In this document: positions 42,701 through 54,400 of the stretch, piece by piece
Numbering within the stretch: position 1 is the first letter of the stretch
How the letters are laid out: the number at the start of each line of letters is the position of its first letter
Source of the DNA: Marthasterias glacialis
Lineage: Eukaryota > Echinodermata > Asteroidea > Forcipulatida > Asteriidae
DNA: 64,000 nucleotides
NCBI GenBank assembly: GCA_911728455.2
Contig: OU452233.1
Coordinates: forward strand, 17,693,926-17,757,925
Reading direction: 5' to 3'
Translations under genes and position numbers: made by a program
The notes under the pieces: generated by a model
What the model was told of the DNA's origin: nothing
Database searches by the model: none
What the model saw: only the letters and a program-made list of their open reading frames with translations

Positions 42701-45700
42701 TCATCCACTGGTGTGGCCCATTTCACTGTTGGTTTTCAACTGGTAATTTGATCACTAAATGTGGCCAGAAAGATTTGCACGTAGAAAATGAAGGTCTTAC
42801 AAGGTCTTATTGATTTCTTCAGAAAAGTCAAGTGCTTTACCCAGCAGACGGCTCAAGACCCTTTGGTCTTTTTTTTTACATTTTTTTTCATGGAAGTCGC
42901 CAGACACACAAGGCCACTAAGCCACTCGAGGTGTGGGCTACAAATCAACTGTTTTTTTTTTCCAGGGGCCGTTACCACCTACTCCTGGGGCTGAAACAGG
43001 GTAACCCCCTTTTACAGTCCGTAAGGATGTAGGCTTAGGTATCATCTATCAGAAGCCTGGCAGGTAGAGCAGAAGGCTCTACCTCCCCAACTTTTACGGA
43101 GCAATTATGGTTAAGTGCCTTGCTCAAGGACACTTAGTGTCATGACCGGGACTCGAACCCACGCTCCGATGACGATTACAGTGGAATCTTGGTGGAAAAA
43201 GTGTCCCTCCCATAACAGATACAACACTCGTTCACCTACCAACTGAAATAAATGATAACTGTATTCAGCAGCAGTCTCGGACTCCTCAGAACGTCAAGGT
43301 ACGTAATGGATTTCTTCTCTCTGACCTGAGGAGCTGCTGCCTCGGACTTGTCGTTCTCCTGGTATTCACTCAGCACAACATTTTCTTCTTCAGCATCCTC
43401 AGCTAGCTGAAACCCACCAGGTGGGGGTTCAACTTTGTTCCACCTTGCCATCTTGTTTACGATACTTGTAGCATCGTCCATACGACCTTTGGAAATTAAC
43501 CATCGTACAGAGTCATCTAGAATGCTGAGGAGACAACAAAAACAGTTTTGAAGAATGTGACATAATTGCATACAAGTGAAATTTCAAAGCTAGTTGTTGT
43601 ATTTGAGCATGAGTGAAGATTTTCTTTTATGCATTTTGGGCGTGAAGCAGGGGCAAAGACATAATTTTGGGCTATTTTATGTATTGAACCAATCGTTTGT
43701 GTATTATTTCGATCTCATTTGGGGGGGGGTGGAAGGGTTCTGAACAGGTGGGCTCCCCCCAAACCCCTGAAAACTCCCCCACCCCCCGAAACGAAGCCCC
43801 TATTCCCACTTCTAAAAGATTTCAGGCTATACATGGTGGTGGAACGGCAGGGGATTCGGTGCAGTACACCAAGTAGTATTTGGATACTAAGGTGCTGTCT
43901 ACAATGTTTGCAGTGTACCTTAAGAATCTCACTGTCCCCAAAGTGATTTTTGTGACTACAGATAAATTTTTAAGGGGAAAATTTGAAAAACAAGTGCAAC
44001 TTACAACCAAAGTGGTATGGCAACAAAGCAGGGTATGGATATAGCCAGCTGCATGTGACGCCAATTCCTGAAGACGTATGCGAAGGGTGTCACTGTAATC
44101 ACTCCGACCCCCCAGAACATGTTGTTGAGACTTCCAACAAGGGTGCGGCACTCAGGGGGGAACATCTCAATAACCATTACAAACTGCACCTGGTTGTAAC
44201 CCTGAAACAAAGACAAAACTAAATCTGTTAATTAATGATTTTTAAGGCCTCTCAATCAAGGGTGTGTAGTTTATATATTAACCCCTGAGTGTATTTGACT
44301 AGAGACACTCCGAGCATTCTACTTCCATGCTCGGAGCAACTCCGGAGTCCTCCAAAACTACTCCACTCAACACGCAAATGTTTGCACCTCGATAAGATTG
44401 GTGTACCTATCCCAATGATCAGCAATTGTAATTTGGAAATGCAGTTTCCAAAACCTGCAATGTCAGACAACTACTGCCTTGTTATGAGTTTTGAGGATTC
44501 AAGGCTGTTTTGGTAAGGAGGCATTCCAAAACTCAGGAAAGATCCATGGGAATACACTGTTCTAAATTGGTAGGCCTTTCATGTCTTAGACGAAACATTC
44601 CAGTTGGAGCGTTCTCTTGACAAGAAGTCTCAAGAGGAAGTTGAAGACATCTCACTTGGAACACATGTAAGGGGAAAAAAATGAACTAAGGCATAGTAGC
44701 GCGTCATGGTTGAGTAGTCTAGTGCATCGAGGTGTGGGTTCGAATCCCGGTCATGACACTTGTGTCCTTGAGCAAGATTTGCTCCTTTTCACCGAGGGGT
44801 ATAAATGTGGGTACCCGCAAGGGTAGAGATTGGAATTGTGTTTCAAAAAACCTTTGGAGTACCACAGCAGCTTGGGCTGTATACTCCCCAGGGAGCTGAA
44901 AAAGATAACAGGAATGTTATTGGCCCAATTACCAGGGCACTAATGTAAAGCGCATTGAGACTTATGGTGAAATGAGCGATATATAGACTCGTTATTATTA
45001 TTTTGTTATTTTTGTTATTAATAGTCCAACTTGAACAATTGAAGCGGTTGGTTTGGTGTATCTGTCAGGGGGGAGGGGGCAACAGAGGCAACTACACTGG
45101 TCCCCTTAGAAATGTCAAAATAAATTTCAATGTCCAAAGTATCTGTGAGGCAAAAGGTTCTCGCTATCATACCTTGGGAGGTAGATCAAGATCAAGTTTT
45201 GTACAGCACCAACTGATTTTTGAAAGATTAAGAGGGTTGCAATGAGTAATCCATTATATGTAGTACCTGTGTAAACAAGCCGATGAAAAACCACAAAGTG
45301 ACGAAACCTGGATAATTTTGGACAAACGCAGTCACTGTTCCAAATATGCCAAGGGCAAGGCAGCCGCTTAGCAACACCACTTTCCTTCCAAAGGCATCGG
45401 AGAGAAAGCCAAAGAGGAATGAGCCCACTAGACCACCGACAAGAAAAATGGACTGCGCCGTCTGGGCGAGGAAGCTGCGATCACAGATGAGGTTCAACTA
45501 CAGATAAAAAACAAAAACACTTGGTAATTTTTTAGCACAACCATGTTTGTCTTTTGTCTTTTGTGTTTTCATCTTCCCTATGATTAAACTAGCCCCTTTC
45601 CACCACCCTGTCTCCTTTCCGTCGTTCATTCCTTGGTTTTTCTGACTGCTTTCTGCTCCTCTCTGTTCACTTCTTTCTATTTGACTGCTGTTACAGTAAA

Positions 45701-46263
45701 CTTGTGCATTGAGTTGTCACTAAGCCTTTGAGAAAGACTCTGCCGGGGTCGAAACGAGAGGCCATTAACAAATTTTCATATTGCAAAGTTGCAAGGCAAA
45801 CCTGAATTTTGGAGGCTGCTGAAAACAATTTTATTTTTTTGTTTAATGACGTTCAACTTACATCAGTCACAATGGTGGTTTCCTGGTACTTTGTGAGATA
45901 CTTCCACTCTGTGCATGGTTCATCGGTCCCCTCCACCACACACTCATTCTCCTTCACAGAAATATTTCCTGTAACCATGGAAACAGATGACCTGCCATTC
46001 ACCGTCCACTGCTGGTATGTTGGCGTCACTGACTCGCCAACACCAGCAAAAGTTGCATTTGTACCCAGCTTTGGTACTGGTGGGTTCACAATGGAGGTCA
46101 CACACTGGTAACCCTGTGGGATGTCGGCAGTGAATATGATCCCCATTAAGTGCCAGGCAGGGAACCATGTTCCGATTGTGGCTATCAGAATGGCACATAT
46201 GACTTGGTATCGGCCGTAGCGTCCGAGGTGATGTAAGATCTCATCCAGACGTGAACCGTCCAT
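39712..46263 (-). CDS. SLC22-family organic cation/carnitine-type transporter, gene B (9 exons, 582 aa)
   Basis: Exons: 46263-45862, 45497-45267, 44201-44005, 43524-43240, 42204-42070, 41900-41815, 41523-41403, 40478-40406, 39930-39712; 1749 bp, all phases match, no internal stop. It is a 12-TM major facilitator protein expected in the plasma membrane. TM1 (YQVICAILIATIGTWFPAWH) is followed by a large extracellular loop with Cys and several N-glycosylation sequons (NATF, NISV). Exon 2 carries TM2-4 with the MFS motif GFLSDAFGRK. Exon 3 has EMFPPECRTLVG (TM4-6), exon 4 the intracellular loop DDSVRWLISKGR, exon 6 WGRRPSM, exon 8 NVGFGIGAVV, and exon 9 LPETRNKPLPETIEDAVNLG, typical of SLC22 C termini. 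It lies head to head with gene C and has a decayed partial copy at 26617-28215. The substrate cannot be predicted. Confidence 0.92.
40636..40985 (+). mobile_element. tRNA-derived SINE (S3) in SLC22 gene B intron 8 region
   Basis: Same element and position as S1 at 27459-27805: TGGCTGACGAGTGG A-box-like, GGTTCGGATCCC B-box variant, then GACACTTGTGTCCTTGAGCA. It was inserted before the duplication. Confidence 0.75.
42350..42670 (-). mobile_element. tRNA-derived SINE (S5) in gene B intron
   Basis: On the minus strand: A box TGGCCGAGTGGT (reverse complement of 42648-42662), B box GGTTCGTGTCCC, core ACACTTGTGTCCTTGAGCAA, and GGCACTTAACCAT. The tail shares CCACTCGAGGTGTGGGCTAC with S6. Confidence 0.8.
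42886..43170 (-). mobile_element. 5'-truncated SINE (S6) in gene B intron
   Basis: Near-identical to S5 from the tail to the B box (GGGTTCGAGTCCCGGTCATG on the minus strand), but the A-box end is missing. Confidence 0.75.
44697..44998 (+). mobile_element. tRNA-derived SINE (S4) in gene B intron 2
   Basis: GGTTGAGTAG A-box-like, exact B box GGTTCGAATCCC (about 44739-44750), core GTCATGACACTTGTGTCCTT, and a 3' tail AAAGCGCATTGAGACTTATG ending in (ATT)n. Confidence 0.75.
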
Positions 46264-48473
46264 GTTTTGGTGACATTCAACTTGCCGATGTATCTATCAC
46301 GAACAAAAAGAAAATGTTTTTCAGTACACACACACACAAGTGTGTATTTACCTCCAATCGGGGACCTCCTATTGTTCCTCTTTTGTTTGTACTTTAACTT
46401 TTTAGCAACAGCTCCCATTTGTTTTTGCACACGATTTCCAACTGGGGACCTTTTCCAACCGGGGACCCTATTGTCCTCTTTTGTTATAGGTCCCCGGTTT
46501 GAATGCCTATCAAACTCACACACACACAAAAATGTAATAGGCCTAATAACAAAAACATATGTGAGGCAGGCTGACTTGCAATTTTAACTTCACCTGAACT
46601 GAAAATTTACTTCCTCAATCATGACCATGCAATATATAGAGCTGAATTAAAAAAACAAAAAAACAAAAACAGCAACAACAGCGAGTATGTATTCTTACTT
46701 TGAACTAAACCTTTGTTGTCTTTTTGTCAAGCCTGAGACTAAGTCGTTTGTGTGCTTTTGTTTGTGTGATTCAACTTTTACAGCCATTTTTGAAAAGTTC
46801 TTTAGTATGCTTCGAACTAAATTGGACCACAGATAATATTGTACACTAATTCACTAGCATGATTTGTACACACTATTGTTACAGTACCATACTATTAATA
46901 TATTATTAGTAGTACTAGTAAAGTAGTACTTTTTAAGATTTTACAAAAATGTTATTCAAGATCTATCTAGATATGAATGATCTGATCCCATGTCAGTTAC
47001 AAAAACACATGCATGCACTAAAAGTTTACCTAAAGATAATGCTTCCTTGATGGTGCTATTACTTTGTTTACATCTGCATTACATTAGACCCAGTAACTGG
47101 GGCGCTGTACATGTACTCCTTCTTGTCGGCTAGTACGACCGACAATGTCAAAAAAATTTAGAAAGGAGTACAGCGCCCCAGTTACTGGGTCTACATCTGC
47201 ATGTAACTGTAATAATTGCCAACATGGAATAAATGTCCACTAAATTAAATAGATTTAATTGATGCACGAACCAAACAACTACAAATGCATTGCCATTAAT
47301 CAAATTGCAATGCATCGTATCGTCTGCTAAATTGTTGACAGCATGCCCGCTAGCTTTTCCCCAAAACGGATCACTAAAAATAGACTATTCGTGCTTTTAT
47401 ATCAACAGCAGTTACGTATTTCATTAATACTTACAATTGAGGTTCAGCACTTCGTTTGTGATTGCCTTGCCATTTTTGCCCCATTTAATAGCGTTTCCGG
47501 GTTCGAATTCCGATTCAGATGAGCGAGTGCTGAGAAAAGCAGACGTGCAGTCACGGAAACAAAACTTACTGTAGCGCCACCAACAGGCCGACTCAGTGTA
47601 ACCTAAACTGTGTCATTAGACTAGTTCCCAGTCTGTAGCCTAAACAACTGAGAGAAGCATCAGTCTGAAATGCCTTTGTCTTGAAGCGTGTGACGCCCGA
47701 GTGCAATGTATGGGATTTAAAAAAAAAAAAATCACAACAGTAATAAAATAAATAAGTAAATCAATCAATCAATACAAATACGCTGGATGGGTCTGGCAGT
47801 GGGTGCATAATGGTGCGTAGGCAAACATGCGTAGTGAACGGAAGGTTTGAGTCGAAAAATATGACGTGTGTTTGTTGTGCTACCTCCTCGCAAACAATGG
47901 CGATATAGATACACCATTGTTCCGTTTTGATGAATGACCTCCAAATTACCAAAAAGATGTTTTAATAATAAGCGTTCGTACAGGACAAATAAACAGTGGC
48001 TTTTGAATTGATTGTGGCACTATCGAATATTAACAATGGCCAAAAGTTGGTAGTAGGGTCGAGATCATTTACCAACTTGCTCTTGGGGGTTTGCGGATAA
48101 AGTTGCTGTTCAGAAGTTTGTGAGAATGTAGTCTTGGGAAATGCTATACAACCATTAATCGTCATTTAATCTACATCACCATCATCTTGATCAACGTCGT
48201 TATCATCGTCAAATTGAGCTTTGTTCATTTAGATGATGTACAACTTGTGCACTGCGCCACGTCGAAGGTTTGGATATGAGTGCATGTAACCTCTGTATGA
48301 CCATGGCATAGGCCTACTTTTTTTTTTTTTTTGTGGCATCTCTCTGTGTGGTTTTCCATTTTTGGCTGCCAACCCTTGTTTTTTGACGTGCGTCTATAAT
48401 TTTAGCTATTAAGTCGGTGACTCCTGCTAAGTCGACAAAAGCAGTTTATTACAAAAGCCTCAAGACAATAAAC
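46264..48473. promoter_or_regulatory. Divergent promoter region between SLC22 genes B and C
   Basis: Only 2.2 kb separate the two start codons, so the promoters are shared or closely spaced. For gene B a 5' UTR intron is plausible: donor CAATT|GTAAGTATT on the minus strand (untranslated exon ending at 47435) and acceptor TTTTTGTTCGTGATAG before 46293. This would place the B promoter near 47.5-47.7 kb and leave under 1 kb to gene C. No clear TATA box was assigned. The region also holds a hairpin MITE at 47085-47193. Confidence 0.45.
47085..47193. mobile_element. Short hairpin MITE
   Basis: TAGACCCAGTAACTGGGGCG with CTGTAC on the left, and its exact inverse GTACAGCGCCCCAGTTACTG with GGTCTA on the right, span 109 bp. 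TA at both ends suggests a mariner-type target. Confidence 0.75.
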
Positions 48474-51400
48474 ATGACGTCGACGTCGCTGCTCGACGAT
48501 GCCCTTCACTATATCGGGAAATACGGTCGGTACCAGGTCTTCGCTTGCGTTATAATCACCATCATCGGTGCCTGGTTTCCGCCTCTACACATCATGGGAG
48601 TTATATTCAGTGCGGACAGACCTCTGTCTTACCATTGCATCCAGTGGGCCGATGCACACGGGAATGTTTTACCTGTTGGTTCAATGAGACACGAGGAGGG
48701 GATTGTAAGGGAACAGGAAAGCAACCTGAAATCTCACTTTAATGTCGTTGAGAAGGATGCCAAGTGCACTGGTAGTCTTGGGGTTAACGTGACAAATGAA
48801 GATATCATCTGCACTGATTGGGAGTACTACACTGAATATAATGAGTCAACTATCGTTACTCAGGTGTGGAAATGACAAATTATTTAATTACCTTTTTGTA
48901 GCTTAGAAACAAAACGAACTTACAATGCATCCAAGGGCTAAATTAATGACATAACGTTTAAACATCAAGGATTTTTCATATAAAACATTTCTAATAAAAT
49001 GGTCTGCAGTCATGAGTTGCTTGTGTAAACCCGTCACACAAGGCATAACATAATGTTAGAAAAAAATGTGTATTTTCAAAAATTTGATCATCAAAGATGT
49101 GCACTTGAGAAATGTTCTTTTCTGGAATGTTGACAGTTAATTCTAATTAATTTACGTGCCTTTGGATTAAGAATTTTCCGTTCAGTAACGAAGTGCAGTT
49201 TTCTTCAAAGTCTTAACATTTCTGACAGAATGGGAGACTTTGGAACGCTAGATGGCGGCAGACTCACCAGGTAAATTTCCATCGTTTGAGTAGTAATTCT
49301 GAGCAAGCGCACATTTCCGAGAGCAATGGGTTTACCTGGTAAGTCTGCTGCCACCTAGTGTCCTCAAAAGTCCCCCATTTAAGTTTTTGTATGGGAGATA
49401 AATATCATGTCAATGATTAAAAGACACGATTCGAGACTGACATTTTTAAATAAAAATTCATTCTCTCAACAAAAATAAGCTATTTTAAAATATGGTGTAC
49501 ACATTACTATGACATTTTTTGGTTTGGGTTATGTTGTCTTTGTTCGCCCAAACCAAAGGGTGCGCGCTTAGTTTCCATCATATCTCACAAAATATATGCT
49601 TAGCTGTTCCATGATGGTTGGCGTTGACATTGATTCGATGTTTATTTAGGCCAAAATGACTTTTCTTTTCTTCTAAATAAAATCAAATTCGTTGATTTCT
49701 TTTCAGCTGGATCTCGTTTGTGAACGGAAAATCCTCGTCGAGCTTTCGCAGGCTTTCCAGCTCTTCGGGATGCTCGTGGGCTCGTTAATGTTCGGGTACC
49801 TCTCGGATACCTTCGGGCGAAAGAAAACCCTCCTGGGCGCATGCCTTGCAAATGGTGTCATTGGGATCGGGGTTTCTTTTGTGTGGAGCTACGCTGGTAT
49901 CGTGGCGCTGTGGTTTCTAGTTGGCGTCTGTGCGCAGGTAAATATAATAATGATAATAATAATAATTTGGGAGGCTAATCATCCTTACACGCAGCTGAGA
50001 AGCTGAATTGCGAAGGACGCTGCTACACGTGTTCGAGCTGCAGGCATTCAAGGGCGCCTTTGGCAGCCAGCCACATCAACCCTAGACTTGATTTCAAGTC
50101 TGAGATCGCGGTTATTTTGTCTCAATCAGCTGTGCAAAACATAGAATATTACCGCTATTGGCTATCACCAATATGTGGCTATGCACGGATCGATCCCAAT
50201 CGAAGGTTAAAAATCTCATGCTCAGGCACAAGAGGGCGCTTTTTGGGCAATAACTGAATCTGTATCAGACATATACAAAGAACCACGATCACAGACTTGG
50301 AACCAAGTCTACATCAACCCCTATATGACCACGAAGATCAGCCGAAAGAGATCGAAAGTGTTTGTTTTTTTCTGGAGGGAGGAAAACCGGAGGGCCTGGA
50401 GAAAAACCCTCGTGACACAGGAGAGAACCAACGCACAACTCTACTCACATATGGCCCTAGTCGGGAATCAAACCGGGGGACACAGTGGTGAGAGACGAAC
50501 GCTTTACGCACACGCCACCCATGCCACCCGAAATCATTTCATGTCATCATACTTTCCTTTCAAGAATTTTGTCAACATTTTGTGCGGAGGTCGTGAGTTT
50601 ATAACAGAAAATGTCAGGCTTTTCTGACGACGTTATTAAGTTGTCTCCTGACAATGACCAGAGCAGGTAGTCAAAACGTTGAGACCAATTAATGACTCAC
50701 TCCGCGGCAGTGAAGTTAATCACGAGAAGTCCCCTCAATAAAGCGAAAGTAGTAGTAGTTCCGGCCAATTTCCTATACCCGTTCCCAGGTGGTACTTATT
50801 AAGCATGACGGTTCTTTTTCAGAACTAAGTAGTTCCCCCGAATTCTCAAATCTACCGTGCAGTAGTGGAATTAATAGCAGGACAAGTTCTCACAAGAAAA
50901 ATATACACAGCAATAGATATGTTGCCGAATGTATATATTATTATTTTGTTCCCAACGAAATTGTACGACCGTCGCACTTTTATTAACCCTATCAGGACCG
51001 GGGGGGGGGGGGGCACAATGTGCCCCCCCTACCAAACTTTTTCCTGTAACTTTTAAACGCTACATTCGATCGCCACCAAATTTTCTGACTTTACTTGAAA
51101 ATTATCTAGGGTCATTTTGTCAAAATACGATCGTTATTGGAGGTCAGTGGTTGCCATGGCAACCGTTTGTTTGAACCCATATTACTCGTTTTTTGTGATT
51201 TTTTGTGATTTTGGGGCATTTTTTAGCAAAATGTTATGTTTTTAAGTATTTTTAGTGGCCAACAGTGATACCGAAATGTCACATGATAGTTTGAGATGCA
51301 TTGTGGAATCCAAAATGGCCGCCATTTTGGCGGCCATCTTGGATTTTGTATTTTTAGCTGTTTTTTAGGGGTTCGAACTTTGCAAAATTTTGTATCTATG

Positions 51401-54400
51401 GAATATTTTCAACATTATAATTTTGAACTTTTGAGGTCTAGAAATACTATAGAGTTGTTAGTTAGGCCTCATAAATGCACACTCGGACCCTAAAAGGACT
51501 GTTTACATCGATTTTTAAGTGGAAAAATGTAAAAACGTGATTTTTTCCCAAAAATTACATAAAACAGCTTGTTTAGCGCCCTCAACGGTAACTCTGGTAA
51601 AGAAAAAGGTGCTTATGTTCTTGAGGATGTCAAGAAAGACAAATTTGCAAAGTTTTACAGAATTCTGGCAAAAAATATGGAAATTATGGGAAAAATACGA
51701 TTTTTGACCAAAAATGGGCAAAAAAACTACAAAAATTACTTTTAATGCAATTTTTTTGAATTTTTTTTTGCACCATCATGTAGAACTCGGTGAAATACAC
51801 ATTTGTGGCAAGTTTCATAAAAATCGGCCCAAGACTTTGGAAAATACGGTCCCCGTAAGTCCAAAAAAAGCCCGGTCCTGATAGGGTTAACAAGGGGTGG
51901 TTTTTTTCTACATGCCTCTCCTTGATTGGCAGTCTTGTGTGTCCAAATTTAATCAATGTTTGTAAATACTTAAAACTTTTTCTTTGCTCCGGCTCAAAGC
52001 TTTAACAAATACTGCAAGTTATTCAGTATCTGTTATTGTGAAGAAGTATCTGCGACATTACAAAAGAGTGGGCCGCTAAAGCCGTATAAAACATGCAGTC
52101 AAGGTCTGTGCCGTATTTCATGTGTACAATAACAAATCGTGTTTTGATAAAACGTGAACAGGGATCTATTCTCCCGCCTATTTTCCCGCCTAGTCTCAGT
52201 TTGAAGGGAAGAAACACGATGGCTGCCTCATGATTGAATAAAACTTTTATGGTACAGATATTTTTTTTTCAAGAAAGTGTGCCGAATTTGACCCGATGAG
52301 GCAGGAGATTCTGTCCCCCAGAGACTGCCACCTCACACACACACACGCACACAGCGAATTGTGTAGACATTACGTCTGAACGCGCCCTCTTTTAAATCAA
52401 CTTCCTGTAGCCCACATTGACCGTGTGGGGGGACACTAACACCGGGGGACAAAATCCTCTTTCTTGTACCAGGACGGGGGCACCCGAAATGCACGTGTCA
52501 GACTTTTTACATGATTACGGTCAGAGTTCAACAAAACTACCGTCAATCTACGAGTTCTGAACGTCACGAACGTCCACGCCCCACTTTAACCATTTGTTTA
52601 ATGGCATACATTATTTGAAGGGCTACAACCAGGTGCAATTTGTGACGATCATGGAGATGTTTCCACCAGAGTGCCGAACCCTGCTTGGAAGTTGCAACAC
52701 GATGTTCTGGGGGATCGGCGTAGCCACCATCGCCCCGATTGCCTACATACTCCGGAATTGGCGCGACATGCAAATCGCAATCTCCGTTCCCTGCTTCGTT
52801 GCTGTGCCTCTTTTCTGGTAAGCTTCATAAAAGAACAACAGGCTGATAAATGTTCATAAAGAAAAGGAAATAATATGAGTTTTGTTGAATATTTATCGAG
52901 AAAAAGACTTTTTTTTTTACATTGAAGACAATGTTTCGGCATTTAAATATAGCGCAGTCCCGAGGAACCCTTCAACTCGACCGCGTCTTCCCCTCATCAC
53001 CTTAAGAATTTTCTGTCCTCTCTAGACTAACTAATATTTTGATTCAGTATTTTAGATGATTCGGTGAGATGGCTACTGTCAACGGGTCGCACCGATGACG
53101 CACTAATCGTCATAAACAAAATGGCGCGATGCAATGGTGTCACGCCCCCTACCGGCGGGTTCGTCTTAACCAAAGCAGAAACAGACGACCACGTGCAGCA
53201 TGCAGAAGAAAGTAGTGACACAAATGATTACATCACCAAAACACCTCAGACGGGTGGGCCGATAATGACGTCATGTCGGGTGAAAGATGTTTTCAAGAAC
53301 CGTCGGGTACTTCTCAACATGTGTGTCGTCATGTTTATGTGGTGGGTGACATTTTGTTTCCCTCTCTGGGTCGGCCCTGTCGCCCGGTGAGGTTTTTCGT
53401 GAGTCGAAGACCTCGCTCTGCTCAAATATAACCAATGTATTCGATCATGGTGATCTCTTAATTACAGTTGTAATTATGTAACACACTGGTATATGTTTAC
53501 TAATAATGTTGACTGTTGAGAATAAGGACAATAGAAAGACATTTTTATTCAGTTTTAACGAGTTTGCAAGAAGTTGCATATCCAGCGAGATGAGTGGTGG
53601 GAATCAAGGTAAAATTGTTCCCACCATTATTAACTTCCTTTACAGCTGTACAGTTGTAAAACTGAAAGAATCCTCTATTTTATGTAAGTCGCCCAGCACA
53701 AGGCACAAAGCCACTCTAGGTGAGGGCTACAAGGAAATAAGAAAGAAATTAGTTCAGAAGAAAACTAAGATTATAGCCCGAAGGGGAAACAGGATACAGA
53801 CGAAGTCCAAAGTGAACCAGTATTGGATAGCAAACTCGTCCACTGTTCTCCCCTAGCTTCATCGAAAGATGTCATCTTGTATCATCCTGCATCTGGGGAT
53901 TGAACACTTTTGGGAATGCGCATGCCGACATGACACGAAAGGCCCCCAAATTTGACGATAGCGCATTTTTTGTTTTATCCCGTCTGTTTTATTTACCCGC
54001 AGGTTGACTTCCACGATGACGTATTACGGAGCATCCATCAACGCAACCAACCTTGCTGGTAACAAGTACCTCAATTTCTCCCTCCTTGGCTTAGCAGAAA
54101 TCCCAGGCTACATCTTGATCTTTTTCACCATGACGTGGTAAGTTAAACAACTTTGATCATGACATGGATTGAATTATAAACCCCCCTTACAAAGATTCTG
54201 CGTTTTGATTGATTTACCGCGCGTCACATGATATGTCTTGATACTTTTGCTAGAAATCCAGGCTTCACCCGCACCAACCAATGTACTATCCCATAGCAAC
54301 TAATGTACCTAACCCCTATCAACTAACTGTACGGTACCCACAGCAACAGCAGTTTCTTTGCACCACAGACGTCTAGGAACAGTAATGTATGGGGTGTTGA

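Noticed and set aside
48417..48473. Upstream in-frame ATG of SLC22 gene C as start codon
   Set aside because: It would add 19 residues with no counterpart in genes B or D. The start at 48474 aligns with both.
53506..53856. 116-residue Lys-rich frame in gene C intron 4
   Set aside because: It overlaps a SINE tail fragment and interrupts a well-supported SLC22 intron, with no homology recognised.
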